DNA of 13,978 bases, from NCBI GenBank assembly GCA_022866005.1, contig JALHTV010000034.1:1-13978 (forward strand), written 5' to 3'. The DNA comes from Phycisphaerae bacterium (GTDB taxonomy: Bacteria > Planctomycetota > Phycisphaerae > SM23-33). The position numbers were made by a program, and so were the translations under genes. This document shows, one piece after another, positions 1 to 7,333 of this stretch. Below the pieces are notes generated by a model that ran no database searches, had not been told where the DNA came from, and saw only the letters and a list, made by a program, of their open reading frames with translations. Position 1 is the stretch's first letter, and every line of letters starts with the position of its first letter.

Positions 1-1
1 G

Positions 2-154
2 TCGCGGCGGCTGAAGCGGACCGCCGTCGGCCCCGCCAGCATCGGGGGCGTCACGGTCGGTCAGTTCCGCCGACTGGGCGCGCGGGAGATGGCGGCACTG
101 AAGGCGGCCGGTGACAAGATAGGCCCCACCCGCCGGCAAGCTGGGAGACACTGA
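2..154 (+). CDS. 3' end of an unidentified protein, possibly a class II aldolase (partial)
   Basis: An open frame enters from the left edge and ends at TGA 152-154, overlapping the ATG of the kinase gene by one base (TGATG), which suggests translational coupling. About 50 residues are visible; they are basic and include the stretch REMAALKAAGDKIGPTRR. C-terminal tails of this kind (an RxLxxLKxxxGxxxxR pattern) occur in class II aldolase/adducin enzymes such as fuculose- and rhamnulose-1-phosphate aldolases. That identity would complete the pathway begun by the next two genes, but the visible part contains no catalytic residue. The reading frame is supported by the coupling and by its codon use; the function is inference from context. 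Confidence 0.45.
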   Translation, partial: SRRLKRTAVGPASIGGVTVGQFRRLGAREMAALKAAGDKIGPTRRQAGRH

Positions 155-1626
155 TGGCCGAGGGACACTTCTTTTTGGCGATCGACCTGGGGGCCGAGAG
201 CGGCAGGGGGGAGCTGGTGCACCTGGAAGCCGGCAAGGTGTCGATGGAGGAGGTGCACCGCTTCTCCAATCGGCCGGTCCGCCTGGGCGGGACGCTGCAC
301 TGGGACTTCCCGTTCCTGTTCGCCGAGGTCACCGCAGCCTTGCGGGCCGGAGCAGGCGCCGGACGGAAGATAGAGGGCATCGGCGTGGACACCTGGGGCG
401 TGGACTTCGGCCTGCTGGGGGCCGACGGCAAGCTCCTGGGCAACCCCGTGCACTACCGCGACGGGCGCACCGAACGCATCCACGACTACAGCGACCCGAT
501 CATGCCGCGCGGAAAGATCTTCGCGCTGACGGCCTATGAGCCCTGGGCCATCAGCTCGCTGTTCCAGCTCCTGGCCATGCAGCGGGACCGCTCGCCGCTG
601 CTGCGGGCGGCGGAGACGTTCCTGAACATGCCCGACCTGTTCAATTACTTCCTAGTGGGCATCAGGGCCAACGAGCGGTCGATCCTGAACACCTCCAACC
701 TCATGGGCACCGACGGCCAATGGGCCACGCCCGTCATCCAGCGGTTCAAGCTGCCTGAGATGTTCGGCCGGCTGGTGGAGCCCGGGACGATCCTGGGCCC
801 GCTGACCGACGGCGTGCGCCAGGAGGTGGGGGGCCTGAACGACGTGCCGGTCATCGCCACCTGCGGGCACGATACCTCCGCGGCCGTCGCCGCCCTGCCG
901 GGAGAGGGCCAGGACTGGGCATTCCTGAGCTGCGGCACCTGGAGCATCCTGGGCTGCCTGATCGACAAGCCCGTGGCCACGCCGCGGTGCCTGGAGCTGG
1001 GATTCACCAACGAGTACACCCTGGGCGGCTGGTATCTCGCCAGGAACATCCTGGGGCTGTGGCTGGTGCAGCAGTTGCGGCGAAAGTGGGACGCCGGGGG
1101 GGAACCCTGGGACTACGACCGCATGACCGCCGAGGCCGCCAAGGCCAAAGGGGACCTGCTGGTGGACGCCGCCGACGAGAGCTTCCTGGCCCCGGCGGAC
1201 ATGGAACAGGCCCTGGTGAACTGGATCGCCAAGGGCGGCCAAGCCGCCCCAGCCGGGCGCGGGGAGCTGGTGCGGTGCGTGCTGGAGAGCCTGGCCCTGG
1301 AATACGCTCGGAGGCTGGATTCGATCGGTGAGTTGGTCGGGACGCGCCCCAAGACGCTTTACATCGTCGGCGGCGGCACGGCCAACAAGCTGCTGTGCCA
1401 GCTCACGGCCGACGCCTGCGGCATCCCCGTCTACGCCGGGGCCGACCAGTGCACGGCCTTGGGCAACGCATTGGTGCAGGCGGTGGGGCTGGGCGTGCTG
1501 AAGAACCGCGACGAGATCCACCAGGTCATGCGAAACTCGTTCACCCTGGCGGCCTACGAACCCAAGGACGCCGGCTTGTGGGCGGACAAGGCCGCCCGAT
1601 ACGCCAAGCTGGTCGGCGGCAAGTAG
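154..1626 (+). CDS. rhaB: Rhamnulokinase-type FGGY carbohydrate kinase
   Basis: This cytoplasmic sugar kinase would use ATP to phosphorylate L-rhamnulose or L-fuculose at O1, giving the substrate of a class II aldolase. At 490 residues it matches RhaB in length. The N-terminal FGGY domain opens with the phosphate loop AIDLGAESGRG (residues 9-19), followed by the VDTWGVDFGLL block typical of rhamnulokinases. CGHDTSAAVAAL carries D240, the expected catalytic base. The C-terminal domain has FLSCGTWSILG and the adenosine motif IVGGGTANKLLCQL near residues 404-417. The start is ATG with GGGAGA five bases upstream, overlapping the previous stop. The downstream partner is an L-fucose isomerase, not a rhamnose isomerase, so L-fuculose is a plausible physiological substrate. 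The family call is firm; substrate choice is inferred. Confidence 0.9.
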   Translation: MAEGHFFLAIDLGAESGRGELVHLEAGKVSMEEVHRFSNRPVRLGGTLHWDFPFLFAEVTAALRAGAGAGRKIEGIGVDTWGVDFGLLGADGKLLGNPVHYRDGRTERIHDYSDPIMPRGKIFALTAYEPWAISSLFQLLAMQRDRSPLLRAAETFLNMPDLFNYFLVGIRANERSILNTSNLMGTDGQWATPVIQRFKLPEMFGRLVEPGTILGPLTDGVRQEVGGLNDVPVIATCGHDTSAAVAALPGEGQDWAFLSCGTWSILGCLIDKPVATPRCLELGFTNEYTLGGWYLARNILGLWLVQQLRRKWDAGGEPWDYDRMTAEAAKAKGDLLVDAADESFLAPADMEQALVNWIAKGGQAAPAGRGELVRCVLESLALEYARRLDSIGELVGTRPKTLYIVGGGTANKLLCQLTADACGIPVYAGADQCTALGNALVQAVGLGVLKNRDEIHQVMRNSFTLAAYEPKDAGLWADKAARYAKLVGGK

Positions 1627-1669
1627 GCGGCTAGAATTGACAAGCGTTCCCGAGGAAGGACGGTCCATC

Positions 1670-3382
1670 ATGGCAAAGGCAAAGCGTCTGGGCGGCGGGG
1701 CGGTGGGGGGCAAGGCGGTGACCTTTGGCATTTGTGCCACGGGTGATCCGCGGATCGACAAGGCCTCGCGCGAGCGGGCGGTCAACATCGTGGAGATGGT
1801 GGCCGGCGTCGTCGCCGACGGGGTGAAGATGCCCGACGGCACCGATGTGAACGTGGTGTGGTCACCCGTACTGATCGACGGGGAGAAGCAGGCCGACATC
1901 GTCGCGCGGGAATTCGCCGCCGCGGGGACCGACGCGGTGGTCTGCGCGCCGGACACCTGGGCCTTCCCGCAACTGACGCTCATGTCGCTGCTGGCCCAGA
2001 TGCCCACCGACACGCCCGTCAACATCACCTGCGGCAACAGCGGGCCCAAGCCGGGCGTCGTCTACGCCCACGCGGTCAACGGGGCCCTCGCCCAGAGCGG
2101 CAGGCTGGTGGCGCTCAACGTGGGAACCTGGCCGGACACCGGCCAATCACCCCAGATGACCGCCGCCACGGCTGAGGCCCTGATCGACTGGTGCTACGCG
2201 GCCCTCGCCCGCGCCGGGCTAAAAGGGCGCCGGGTGGTCGTCTTCGGCCACGATTCGATGGGCATGGAGACGGCCTTGGCGCACGTGATCCCCACGCGGC
2301 GCACCTTCGGGCTGGAGATCACGCGCCTGGACATGAAGCTCCTGGCCGACATGCTCACCAAGGGCGCCTACGACGCCAGGGAACTCAAGACCCTGCGCGG
2401 CTGGCTGGACCGCCACCTGGGCAAGCGCCTGGCCATCGGGAGCAAGGCCGAGAGCGAGCGCTTCGACAAGGGCCTGGCGCTATACCTGATCGTCCGCGGC
2501 CTGCTGGCCGATCTGAACGCCGTCGGTGGGGGGTTCATGAACCAGCTCGAATGGGGCAGCGACAAGCGTGGCATCCCCCTGCCCATCGCCGACGCGATGG
2601 AGTCGCTGCTGAACAGCACCTTCGATCACAACGGCCCCAAACCGGCCATGCCCTTTGCCACCGAGGCCGACGCCCAGGGATTGCTCACCATGCTGTTCAT
2701 GACGTGGCTGTCGGGCGGGAATCCGCCGCTGTTCATGGACTTCCGCAAGGTGTGGGAGCCCTGGGAGATCCAGGCCCTGGCGCGGAAGCTGAAGGTCAGG
2801 TTCTCCAGCAAGGACCTGTGGGCGCGGCGCGGCATCGTCGATGGAGACAACTCGGGCTCGGCCAGCCTCAACTGGGCGGGCAAGCCCGGGGAGCCGGTCA
2901 GCAAGGTCCTGTCGCGGGTGTCCATGCCGCCGGCGGAGCTGCACTACTTCCCGGGCGGCGGCAACAGCGTGACGTTCATCACCCCCGGCGGCATCGACGG
3001 CATCGCGGGGCGCCTGGCCTACAGCGAGCTGAGCGGGATGTTCACCCTGGTGTGGGACCAGGCCTGCACCGTGGACCTGCCCGCCAAGCTCGCCTCGGCC
3101 GTCGCCAATACCTCCAACGTCACCTGGCCGCACACCTGGGTCGTACCGAAGTACGCCACGATGGCCGAGTACAAGCAGTACGCCCCGGCCAACCACTTCC
3201 ACATGATCTGGGACCTGTCCCCCGCGCGGCTGGAGCACTGGATGGACCTGACCAACGTGCTGTCGGCGACCCCGTGGCAGGGGCGGCCGGCGTTCATCGA
3301 GGGGGAGGACCGGCCGCTGCCGCTCTTATACCTGCTCAACGGCGGCGAGACGGCGACCAAGACTCGCCTGGCGGGGCGGTAG
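1670..3382 (+). CDS. fucI: L-fucose isomerase
   Basis: The enzyme interconverts L-fucose and L-fuculose (members often also accept D-arabinose) with a Mn2+ cofactor, in the cytoplasm. The protein has 570 residues; E. coli FucI has 591. Visible landmarks are the N-terminal FGICATGDPRID segment, CAPDTWAFPQ, and the metal region PFATEAD with E332 and FMDFR with D357. These acidic residues are spaced much like the E. coli metal ligands E337 and D361. ANHFHMIWD near residue 509 probably supplies the third ligand, a histidine. The chosen ATG at 1670 has a strong AGGAAGGA 9 bases upstream; a TTG at 1637 would add 11 residues but has no comparable site. The gene follows the kinase after 43 bp and is probably cotranscribed with it. 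It converges on the PEP-CTERM gene. Confidence 0.92.
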   Translation: MAKAKRLGGGAVGGKAVTFGICATGDPRIDKASRERAVNIVEMVAGVVADGVKMPDGTDVNVVWSPVLIDGEKQADIVAREFAAAGTDAVVCAPDTWAFPQLTLMSLLAQMPTDTPVNITCGNSGPKPGVVYAHAVNGALAQSGRLVALNVGTWPDTGQSPQMTAATAEALIDWCYAALARAGLKGRRVVVFGHDSMGMETALAHVIPTRRTFGLEITRLDMKLLADMLTKGAYDARELKTLRGWLDRHLGKRLAIGSKAESERFDKGLALYLIVRGLLADLNAVGGGFMNQLEWGSDKRGIPLPIADAMESLLNSTFDHNGPKPAMPFATEADAQGLLTMLFMTWLSGGNPPLFMDFRKVWEPWEIQALARKLKVRFSSKDLWARRGIVDGDNSGSASLNWAGKPGEPVSKVLSRVSMPPAELHYFPGGGNSVTFITPGGIDGIAGRLAYSELSGMFTLVWDQACTVDLPAKLASAVANTSNVTWPHTWVVPKYATMAEYKQYAPANHFHMIWDLSPARLEHWMDLTNVLSATPWQGRPAFIEGEDRPLPLLYLLNGGETATKTRLAGR

Positions 3383-3424
3383 GGCCACCGTATCAGCCGC
3401 CGGCGGGGGGGGTACGGCAGGACG

Positions 3425-3469
3425 AAAAACAAGGCAACCCACCGGAGCAGCGCTGCCCGGTGGGTTGCC
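3425..3469 (-). terminator. Intrinsic terminator of the PEP-CTERM gene
   Basis: A perfect 13-bp inverted repeat (3433-3445 with 3457-3469) starts 30 bases past the stop of the minus-strand gene. Its 11-base loop contains the smaller palindrome GCAGCGCTGC. Read on the minus strand the stem is followed by TTGTTTTT (complement of 3425-3432). On the plus strand it is followed by mixed sequence, so it mainly serves the minus-strand gene; the hairpin may also slow transcription leaving fucI. Confidence 0.88.
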
Positions 3470-3498
3470 TACTTGATCAGGCAGAGGCGCCAACTGCC

Positions 3499-4830
3499 TT
3501 ATGCGGTCCGCCTACGCCTTAGGAATACGATCGCCCCGGCGCCCAGCGTCAGCAAGCACAGGCTGGCCGGCTCGGGGACGGTGACGGCGATGAAGATGCG
3601 GTTGTCCGGGAAGTAGATCGGCCCGACGTTCGGGTCGTCGAAGTACAGATGTCCGCTGGGATCGGCGTTGAAGACGATCATCCGCGGGTTGACCTGATCC
3701 GAGGTGGTGCTGCCGGGGACGGAGGTGCCGAAGTCGAAGAAGCGAAGCTCGGTGATCCCGCCGAGCATCAGCGTGTCGGCGGAGATCTCGATGCGGATCA
3801 CCTGCTGATCGCCCCAGTTCGACCATTCGGGGTCCAGCCCGTTGAAGCCCGACAGGCCGCCGATCACTCCACCGTCGGTGGTGCCCTGCGAGTACACCGA
3901 CCTCTCGTTGAAGGCGTCCTCGTAGAGGTAGGGGTCTCCAGCGTGGTCCAGCAGCCCGGTGTTGAAGCCCGGGATCTCCTTCAGCTCCTGCGAGGCCACC
4001 AGCATGGCCAGGTCGGTGGCATCATAGCCTTCGGCTAGCATGCGGGTCGCGTTGGCCGCCCAGGTGTGGTCTCCCACGGCGTCATCGAAGAGTGCGGGAT
4101 GGCGCGTCTTGTAGTCCAGGGAGTTCATCAAGCTGAGCACCGCATCCAGGTCATTGCTCATGGTCGCGCGCGGATTGGAGATGCTCTGGCCCCAGCCGGG
4201 GACATTCGTGTCCAGCTTGCCGTTGTGGACCGCAACGTCCATGTTCACAAAGCCCGCGGGCGACCCGGCGCCGGCGGGGTTGATCTCGTTGATGACCCAG
4301 CCCAGGGTCCAGCCGTTCCGCCCGGCATGCATCTCTCGCATAATCTGCCGCTGGGTGGGATTGCTCCCGGGTGCAAAGGCCGGATCGTGCCACGCGCAGT
4401 TGTCGAACTGGCTGTAGGACATATAGAAGCCGATCGTGCCACTTTCCTGCGGCAGCCAGTAGTTGTAGTTGGGGTTGTCCTTGTCGGGGTGGTCGCCCGC
4501 CAGGGTGTAGGTCGCCCAGTTCTGCGCGGCCGAGCTTAGCTCTGTGCCGGTCGCAGCGGGGTTGTCATTGTAGAGCCCCTGGGAACCGCTCGATACCGGC
4601 GTCCACCAGTTATTCAGCTGCTCCACATAGGTATCGCCGGGGTTCAGGATTCCCTCACCCGTGGTATCCTTGAAGATATACCAGCTCCTCACGTAGTCGC
4701 TGCGCAGGGGGCGGTAGTAACCCACCTGGGCCAGCGGCTCGTGCGGCACGGTGATTCCCATGGCCTGGCCGGTAACGGCTACCGCCACCAGCGTCACCCA
4801 CACAACCCTGTTGAGCAGCAGGGTCTTCAT
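3499..4830 (-). CDS. PEP-CTERM sorting-domain protein of unknown function
   Basis: This is a 443-residue secreted protein. An N-terminal signal peptide (residues 1 to about 25, MKT, then a hydrophobic run ending near GQAMG) is followed by a Trp/Tyr/Asn-rich exported region of about 390 residues that I do not recognise. The C-terminus (418-443) is a textbook PEP-CTERM signal: VPEPAS, a hydrophobic helix, then RRRR. In this family the tail is processed by an exosortase, and such proteins usually go to the cell surface or an exopolysaccharide layer; no exosortase gene is in the window. The exported part has DPSGHLYFDDPN-like acidic loops but no catalytic motif I can name. The ATG at 4830 has a strong GAGGAGGAGA about 4 bases upstream. 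The gene stands alone with its own promoter, long leader and terminator. Confidence 0.9.
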   Translation of the reverse strand: MKTLLLNRVVWVTLVAVAVTGQAMGITVPHEPLAQVGYYRPLRSDYVRSWYIFKDTTGEGILNPGDTYVEQLNNWWTPVSSGSQGLYNDNPAATGTELSSAAQNWATYTLAGDHPDKDNPNYNYWLPQESGTIGFYMSYSQFDNCAWHDPAFAPGSNPTQRQIMREMHAGRNGWTLGWVINEINPAGAGSPAGFVNMDVAVHNGKLDTNVPGWGQSISNPRATMSNDLDAVLSLMNSLDYKTRHPALFDDAVGDHTWAANATRMLAEGYDATDLAMLVASQELKEIPGFNTGLLDHAGDPYLYEDAFNERSVYSQGTTDGGVIGGLSGFNGLDPEWSNWGDQQVIRIEISADTLMLGGITELRFFDFGTSVPGSTTSDQVNPRMIVFNADPSGHLYFDDPNVGPIYFPDNRIFIAVTVPEPASLCLLTLGAGAIVFLRRRRTA

Positions 4831-5146
4831 GATCTCTCCTCCTCAGCCTCAATTCCTGTTGCGGACGGGCGCCCGTGGGCAATACGAGCCGAACACCTGA
4901 TGACATCTTCTTGGGAGCCCGCTCCCGCCGCCTCCCAGGCCTCCAGGTCCTAACCGATGCGCGAGCACCGTAACGCTTAGGCCAAGGAGTTATTGCCTTC
5001 GGGCGGCAGAGACGAATCCGCAGTTTCTCTCCTGATCAGACTTACCAAGACGGAACCAAAGCAGGTCGCGGCTCCGTCACATCTGCCCGGCCGGTCTCCT
5101 CAAACTGCCCGGGCTGGCGTTCGCTGCGGCGCAGCGTCCGCCGATA
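4831..5146 (-). promoter_or_regulatory. Long 5' leader of the PEP-CTERM gene with a possible structured element
   Basis: The promoter at 5153-5181 predicts a leader of about 315 nt before the start codon. I see no convincing ORF in it. On the minus strand, 5034-4983 can fold as a closing stem (5029-5034 with 4983-4989, one bulge) around two hairpins: 5026-5028 with 5010-5012, and TGCC/GGCA (5008-5005 with 4997-4994, loop GCCCGAA). A further hairpin, GGGAG/CTCCC, lies at 4913-4926, and a 12-bp palindrome ACGGGCGCCCGT at 4865-4876. I recognise no known riboswitch class; the fold is hand-drawn. Confidence 0.4.
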
Positions 5147-5152
5147 GAGCAT

Positions 5153-5181
5153 ATCCTACGGCATGTTGCCGATTCTGTCAA
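5153..5181 (-). promoter_or_regulatory. Sigma-70-type promoter for the PEP-CTERM gene
   Basis: On the minus strand there is a perfect -35 TTGACA (complement of 5176-5181), a 17-base spacer and -10 TAGGAT (complement of 5153-5158), followed by ATGC. Transcription should start near 5146. It faces the PEP-CTERM gene with no other minus-strand gene between. Confidence 0.75.
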
Positions 5182-5415
5182 GCCCCAAATTCTTTCCCGG
5201 ACCCCTAATTGCTCCTGCAAACCCTCCTGGCCAATCTGGACCCCCGCGCCTGTTGGCAGCCGCCGGCCCCAGCCCCAGGCGGCCAACGGGGCCGAGCAGG
5301 CCAGAGCTATGACGTCCGATAATATATGTTATGTGACGCTCCCCGTGGGCCAAGGCCGTTTGCGGCCCTGGACTTGCGACAATTCACGCGGGAATCAGGC
5401 CGCCTGCCTCTGCCC
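5182..5415. other. Spacer between bioB and the PEP-CTERM promoter; no gene seen
   Basis: Neither strand shows a plausible coding frame here. The stretch holds one strong hairpin (5350-5371, listed separately) and an AT-rich patch with imperfect dyad symmetry, ATAATATATGTTAT, at 5318-5331. That patch stands out in GC-rich DNA but has no matching -35 on either strand. Confidence 0.5.
5350..5371 (-). terminator. Hairpin downstream of bioB, possible terminator without a T tract
   Basis: CCAAGGCCG (5350-5358) and CGGCCCTGG (5363-5371) form a 9-bp stem with one G-T pair and a 4-base loop, 45 bases past the bioB stop. Neither side carries a T run, so it may be a 3' stabilising hairpin or a weak terminator. 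Confidence 0.35.
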
Positions 5416-6486
5416 CTACCCCCACCGGCCCTGCGGGACGGGCCTCTCGGCCGGCGGAGGTTGGAAGGCTTTCACAAGGGTCAGGCCCAGGTCCTGGACC
5501 ATCTGGCGGTCGGCGGGGACCTCGCGCCCGGGGGTCGTGAGGTAGTTGCCGACCATCACGCTGGTCGCCCCGGCGTGGAAGATCCAGCTTTGCAGGTCTC
5601 GCAGGTTGACCGACCGCCCGCCGGCGACCTTGATGTCAGCGGTGGGCAGCAGCAGCCGGTAGACGGCGATGATCGCCAGGATCTCGGTGGGCGGCAGCGG
5701 CGAGGCGTGCTCCAGCGGCGTGCCGGGGATGGGGTGCAGGAAGTTCAGGGGCACGACCTCAGGTCCAACCTCGTCGCGCAGGGTCAGCGCCAGTTCCACT
5801 CGATCGGCCCAGGTCTCGCCCACGCCGAAGATCCCCCCGCAGCACAGGCTCATCCCGGCCGATCGGGCCGCGGCCAGGGTGGCCAGGCGCTCCTCGTACC
5901 GGTGCGTGGTGACCATGGAGGGAAAGAACGCTCTACTGGTCTCCAGGTTGTGGTGGTAGCGGCGGACGCCCGCCTGGGCGAGCAGGCGGGCCTGGTCGGG
6001 CGTGATCGCGCCCAGCGAGGCACAGACCCCCCCACCGCAGGCCTTATCGGACTGTATGGCTGCAGCGGCGTCGACCACAGCAGCCAGGTCGCGCGCAGAC
6101 GGCCGCCGGCCGGAGTTCACGATCCCGATGCAGGCTGCGCCGTTCTGCCAAGCCGCCTGGGCGGCGTCGAGGATCTCCTGGCGGGGCGCCACGCGAGGTT
6201 TGGAGGGCATCGCCTCGGCGGCCCCCCCCTTGCCGGGCCTGGACCAGGCCAGCGATTGGGCGCACCACTTGCAGTCTTCGGGGCAGGCCCCCAGTCGGCC
6301 GGGGACGATCGAGCAGAACCGCACCTGGTTGCCGAAGTGCTTCCGCCGCACGCGGTGAGCCCAGAACACCGCCTCCCAGGGCTCCGCGGCGGCCAGCTCC
6401 GCCAGGCGCATCGCCTGTTCGGCGCTGAGGGATTCCCCATCCAAGACGGCCTGGGCGAGATGGGCAAGGGTTTGGGTCTGGCTCAC
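5416..6486 (-). CDS. bioB: Biotin synthase
   Basis: A radical-SAM enzyme that inserts sulfur into dethiobiotin, the last step of biotin synthesis. From the chosen start it has 356 residues, the normal size. The [4Fe-4S]/SAM motif is C68-PED-C72-KW-C75 followed by AQS, the exact BioB form. The residues expected to hold the sacrificial [2Fe-2S] cluster are visible as Cys in AACIGIVNSGR, Cys in VCASLGA, Cys in CCGGIFGVGE and Arg in VAGGRSVN. YHHNLETS and PLNFLHPIPGTPLE are further BioB signatures. The frame is open to an ATG at 6594, but that would overlap the preceding gene and adds a low-complexity Trp/Ser/Arg-rich segment. GTG at 6486, 25 bp after that gene's stop, fits the family N-terminus, although no clear ribosome site precedes it. 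No other bio gene is in the window. Confidence 0.93.
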   Translation of the reverse strand: MSQTQTLAHLAQAVLDGESLSAEQAMRLAELAAAEPWEAVFWAHRVRRKHFGNQVRFCSIVPGRLGACPEDCKWCAQSLAWSRPGKGGAAEAMPSKPRVAPRQEILDAAQAAWQNGAACIGIVNSGRRPSARDLAAVVDAAAAIQSDKACGGGVCASLGAITPDQARLLAQAGVRRYHHNLETSRAFFPSMVTTHRYEERLATLAAARSAGMSLCCGGIFGVGETWADRVELALTLRDEVGPEVVPLNFLHPIPGTPLEHASPLPPTEILAIIAVYRLLLPTADIKVAGGRSVNLRDLQSWIFHAGATSVMVGNYLTTPGREVPADRQMVQDLGLTLVKAFQPPPAERPVPQGRWG

Positions 6487-6511
6487 GGTTGCAGCGCAGC
6501 CGGGGCGGGCG

Positions 6512-6721
6512 CTAGTCCAGGTGCGTCCGGTGGGAGCTCTTGAACCCCACGACGCAGATGGCCACTGCGGCCACCAGGCTGACCAGGATGGCAATCCACG
6601 GGGCGCCCGCCGACAGCGCAGGGGCGGCCATCGCCCCGGTGTCGACGGCCTGGCCGGGCGCCAGGGCAGTCGCGGCCACGACGCCGGCGGCCACCGCGAT
6701 CAGCGTTCTAGTCGTCTTCAT
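6512..6721 (-). CDS. Small membrane protein of unknown function
   Basis: This 69-residue protein starts with MKTTR and an Ala-rich hydrophobic segment (about 6-25) that looks like a signal peptide or first membrane helix. A short Ala/Gly/Pro linker, a second helix (PWIAILVSLVAAVAICVVGF, about 41-60) and a basic tail ending SSHRTHLD follow. The second helix and tail suggest a one- or two-span inner-membrane protein with a cytoplasmic end. No function is evident. The start has no Shine-Dalgarno sequence, but a promoter at 6730-6759 would place transcription start 1-3 bases before the ATG, so the mRNA may be leaderless. It precedes bioB by 25 bp and is probably cotranscribed with it. The helix architecture and placement argue that the frame is real. 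Confidence 0.68.
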   Translation of the reverse strand: MKTTRTLIAVAAGVVAATALAPGQAVDTGAMAAPALSAGAPWIAILVSLVAAVAICVVGFKSSHRTHLD

Positions 6722-6729
6722 GATGAAGC

Positions 6730-6759
6730 ATTCTATCGCCCGCGAGGGCTTTTTGGCAA
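6730..6759 (-). promoter_or_regulatory. Promoter of the small membrane protein gene and bioB
   Basis: On the minus strand: -35 TTGCCA (complement of 6754-6759, 5/6 to consensus), an 18-base spacer and -10 TAGAAT (complement of 6730-6735, 5/6). Expected transcription start is about 6722-6724, essentially at the ATG at 6721. The spacer contains a small GCCC/GGGC hairpin. Confidence 0.6.
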
Positions 6760-6775
6760 TACCGCCCCTTGCCAG

Positions 6776-7297
6776 TCACAGGAACGAGGAGATATCCGCC
6801 GCCACGCGGGCGAACTCCGCCGCCGGCACGGCCACGGTCTGCCACTTGGCGCTTCGCGGGCGTGCGGCGGCCATGTAGGCCGCCAGCGGAATACCCAGGA
6901 AGGCGTAGTGGCGCTGGCGGAACACGTGCACGTCACCAAACGGGGACCGTTGCGGGGACCCCTGAAGCCAATACGCGAACACCAGCGTCGCCACGAACGC
7001 GCTGCCGAAGACCTCCTGCCACTGCCGCAGGCCCTCGACGTCTTGGCGGGTGATCCAGTTTTCCCAGACGCGCGAGGCCCCCCTGCCCTTGCCACCGGCG
7101 ACGTCGGGAAACTTGCGGCCCTTGACGTCGACGATGAGGTTGGGGCCGGCGGAGCTGTAGACGACGAAGTCGAAGCTCTTGAGTGCCACGCTCGCGAAGA
7201 TGGCCTTTTTGGCCTCATCGACCGCGACGTACGGCCAGCCCTTGGCCCGAAGGTAGTTCTCGAAGGCGGCCTCGTAATGGTTGTCGCGATGCGCCAT
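6776..7297 (-). CDS. HYExAFE family protein, probable nuclease-like fold
   Basis: A soluble 173-residue protein. Residues 7-13 read HYEAAFE, the motif that names the HYExAFE family found mainly in Planctomycetota; the biochemical role of the family is not established as far as I know. Beyond the name motif, a hydrophobic strand SFDFVVYS (D43) is followed by LIVDVKGRKFP (D57, K59). Together with E13 in the N-terminal helix this resembles the E...D...DxK layout of PD-(D/E)xK nucleases, so a DNA- or RNA-cleaving role is possible. There is no signal peptide or membrane helix. The start lies 36 bp after hisS with no strong ribosome site, suggesting cotranscription with hisS. The family assignment is good; the nuclease idea is inference. 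Confidence 0.85.
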   Translation of the reverse strand: MAHRDNHYEAAFENYLRAKGWPYVAVDEAKKAIFASVALKSFDFVVYSSAGPNLIVDVKGRKFPDVAGGKGRGASRVWENWITRQDVEGLRQWQEVFGSAFVATLVFAYWLQGSPQRSPFGDVHVFRQRHYAFLGIPLAAYMAAARPRSAKWQTVAVPAAEFARVAADISSFL

Positions 7298-7333
7298 GCC
7301 GTGATGGGAGCATCCGCCCCGCCGGCGGTGGAG

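Noticed and set aside
652..2049. 465-codon minus-strand open frame opposite rhaB and fucI
   Set aside because: Antisense to two genes with clear family signatures; its product shows no recognisable motif.
4983..5034. Glycine or c-di-AMP riboswitch in the PEP-CTERM leader
   Set aside because: CCGAAGG and TAACTCC-like pieces recall these classes, but the other conserved blocks are missing, so no named class is claimed.
5318..5331. AT-rich dyad ATAATATATGTTAT as a promoter
   Set aside because: It has a -10-like core on both strands, but neither has a -35 at the right distance and no gene starts nearby in a fitting orientation.
6738..6754. Plus-strand intrinsic terminator (GCCC-GCGA-GGGC then TTTTT)
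   Set aside because: There is no plus-strand gene to terminate here and the stem is only 4 bp. The same bases form the spacer of a good minus-strand promoter.
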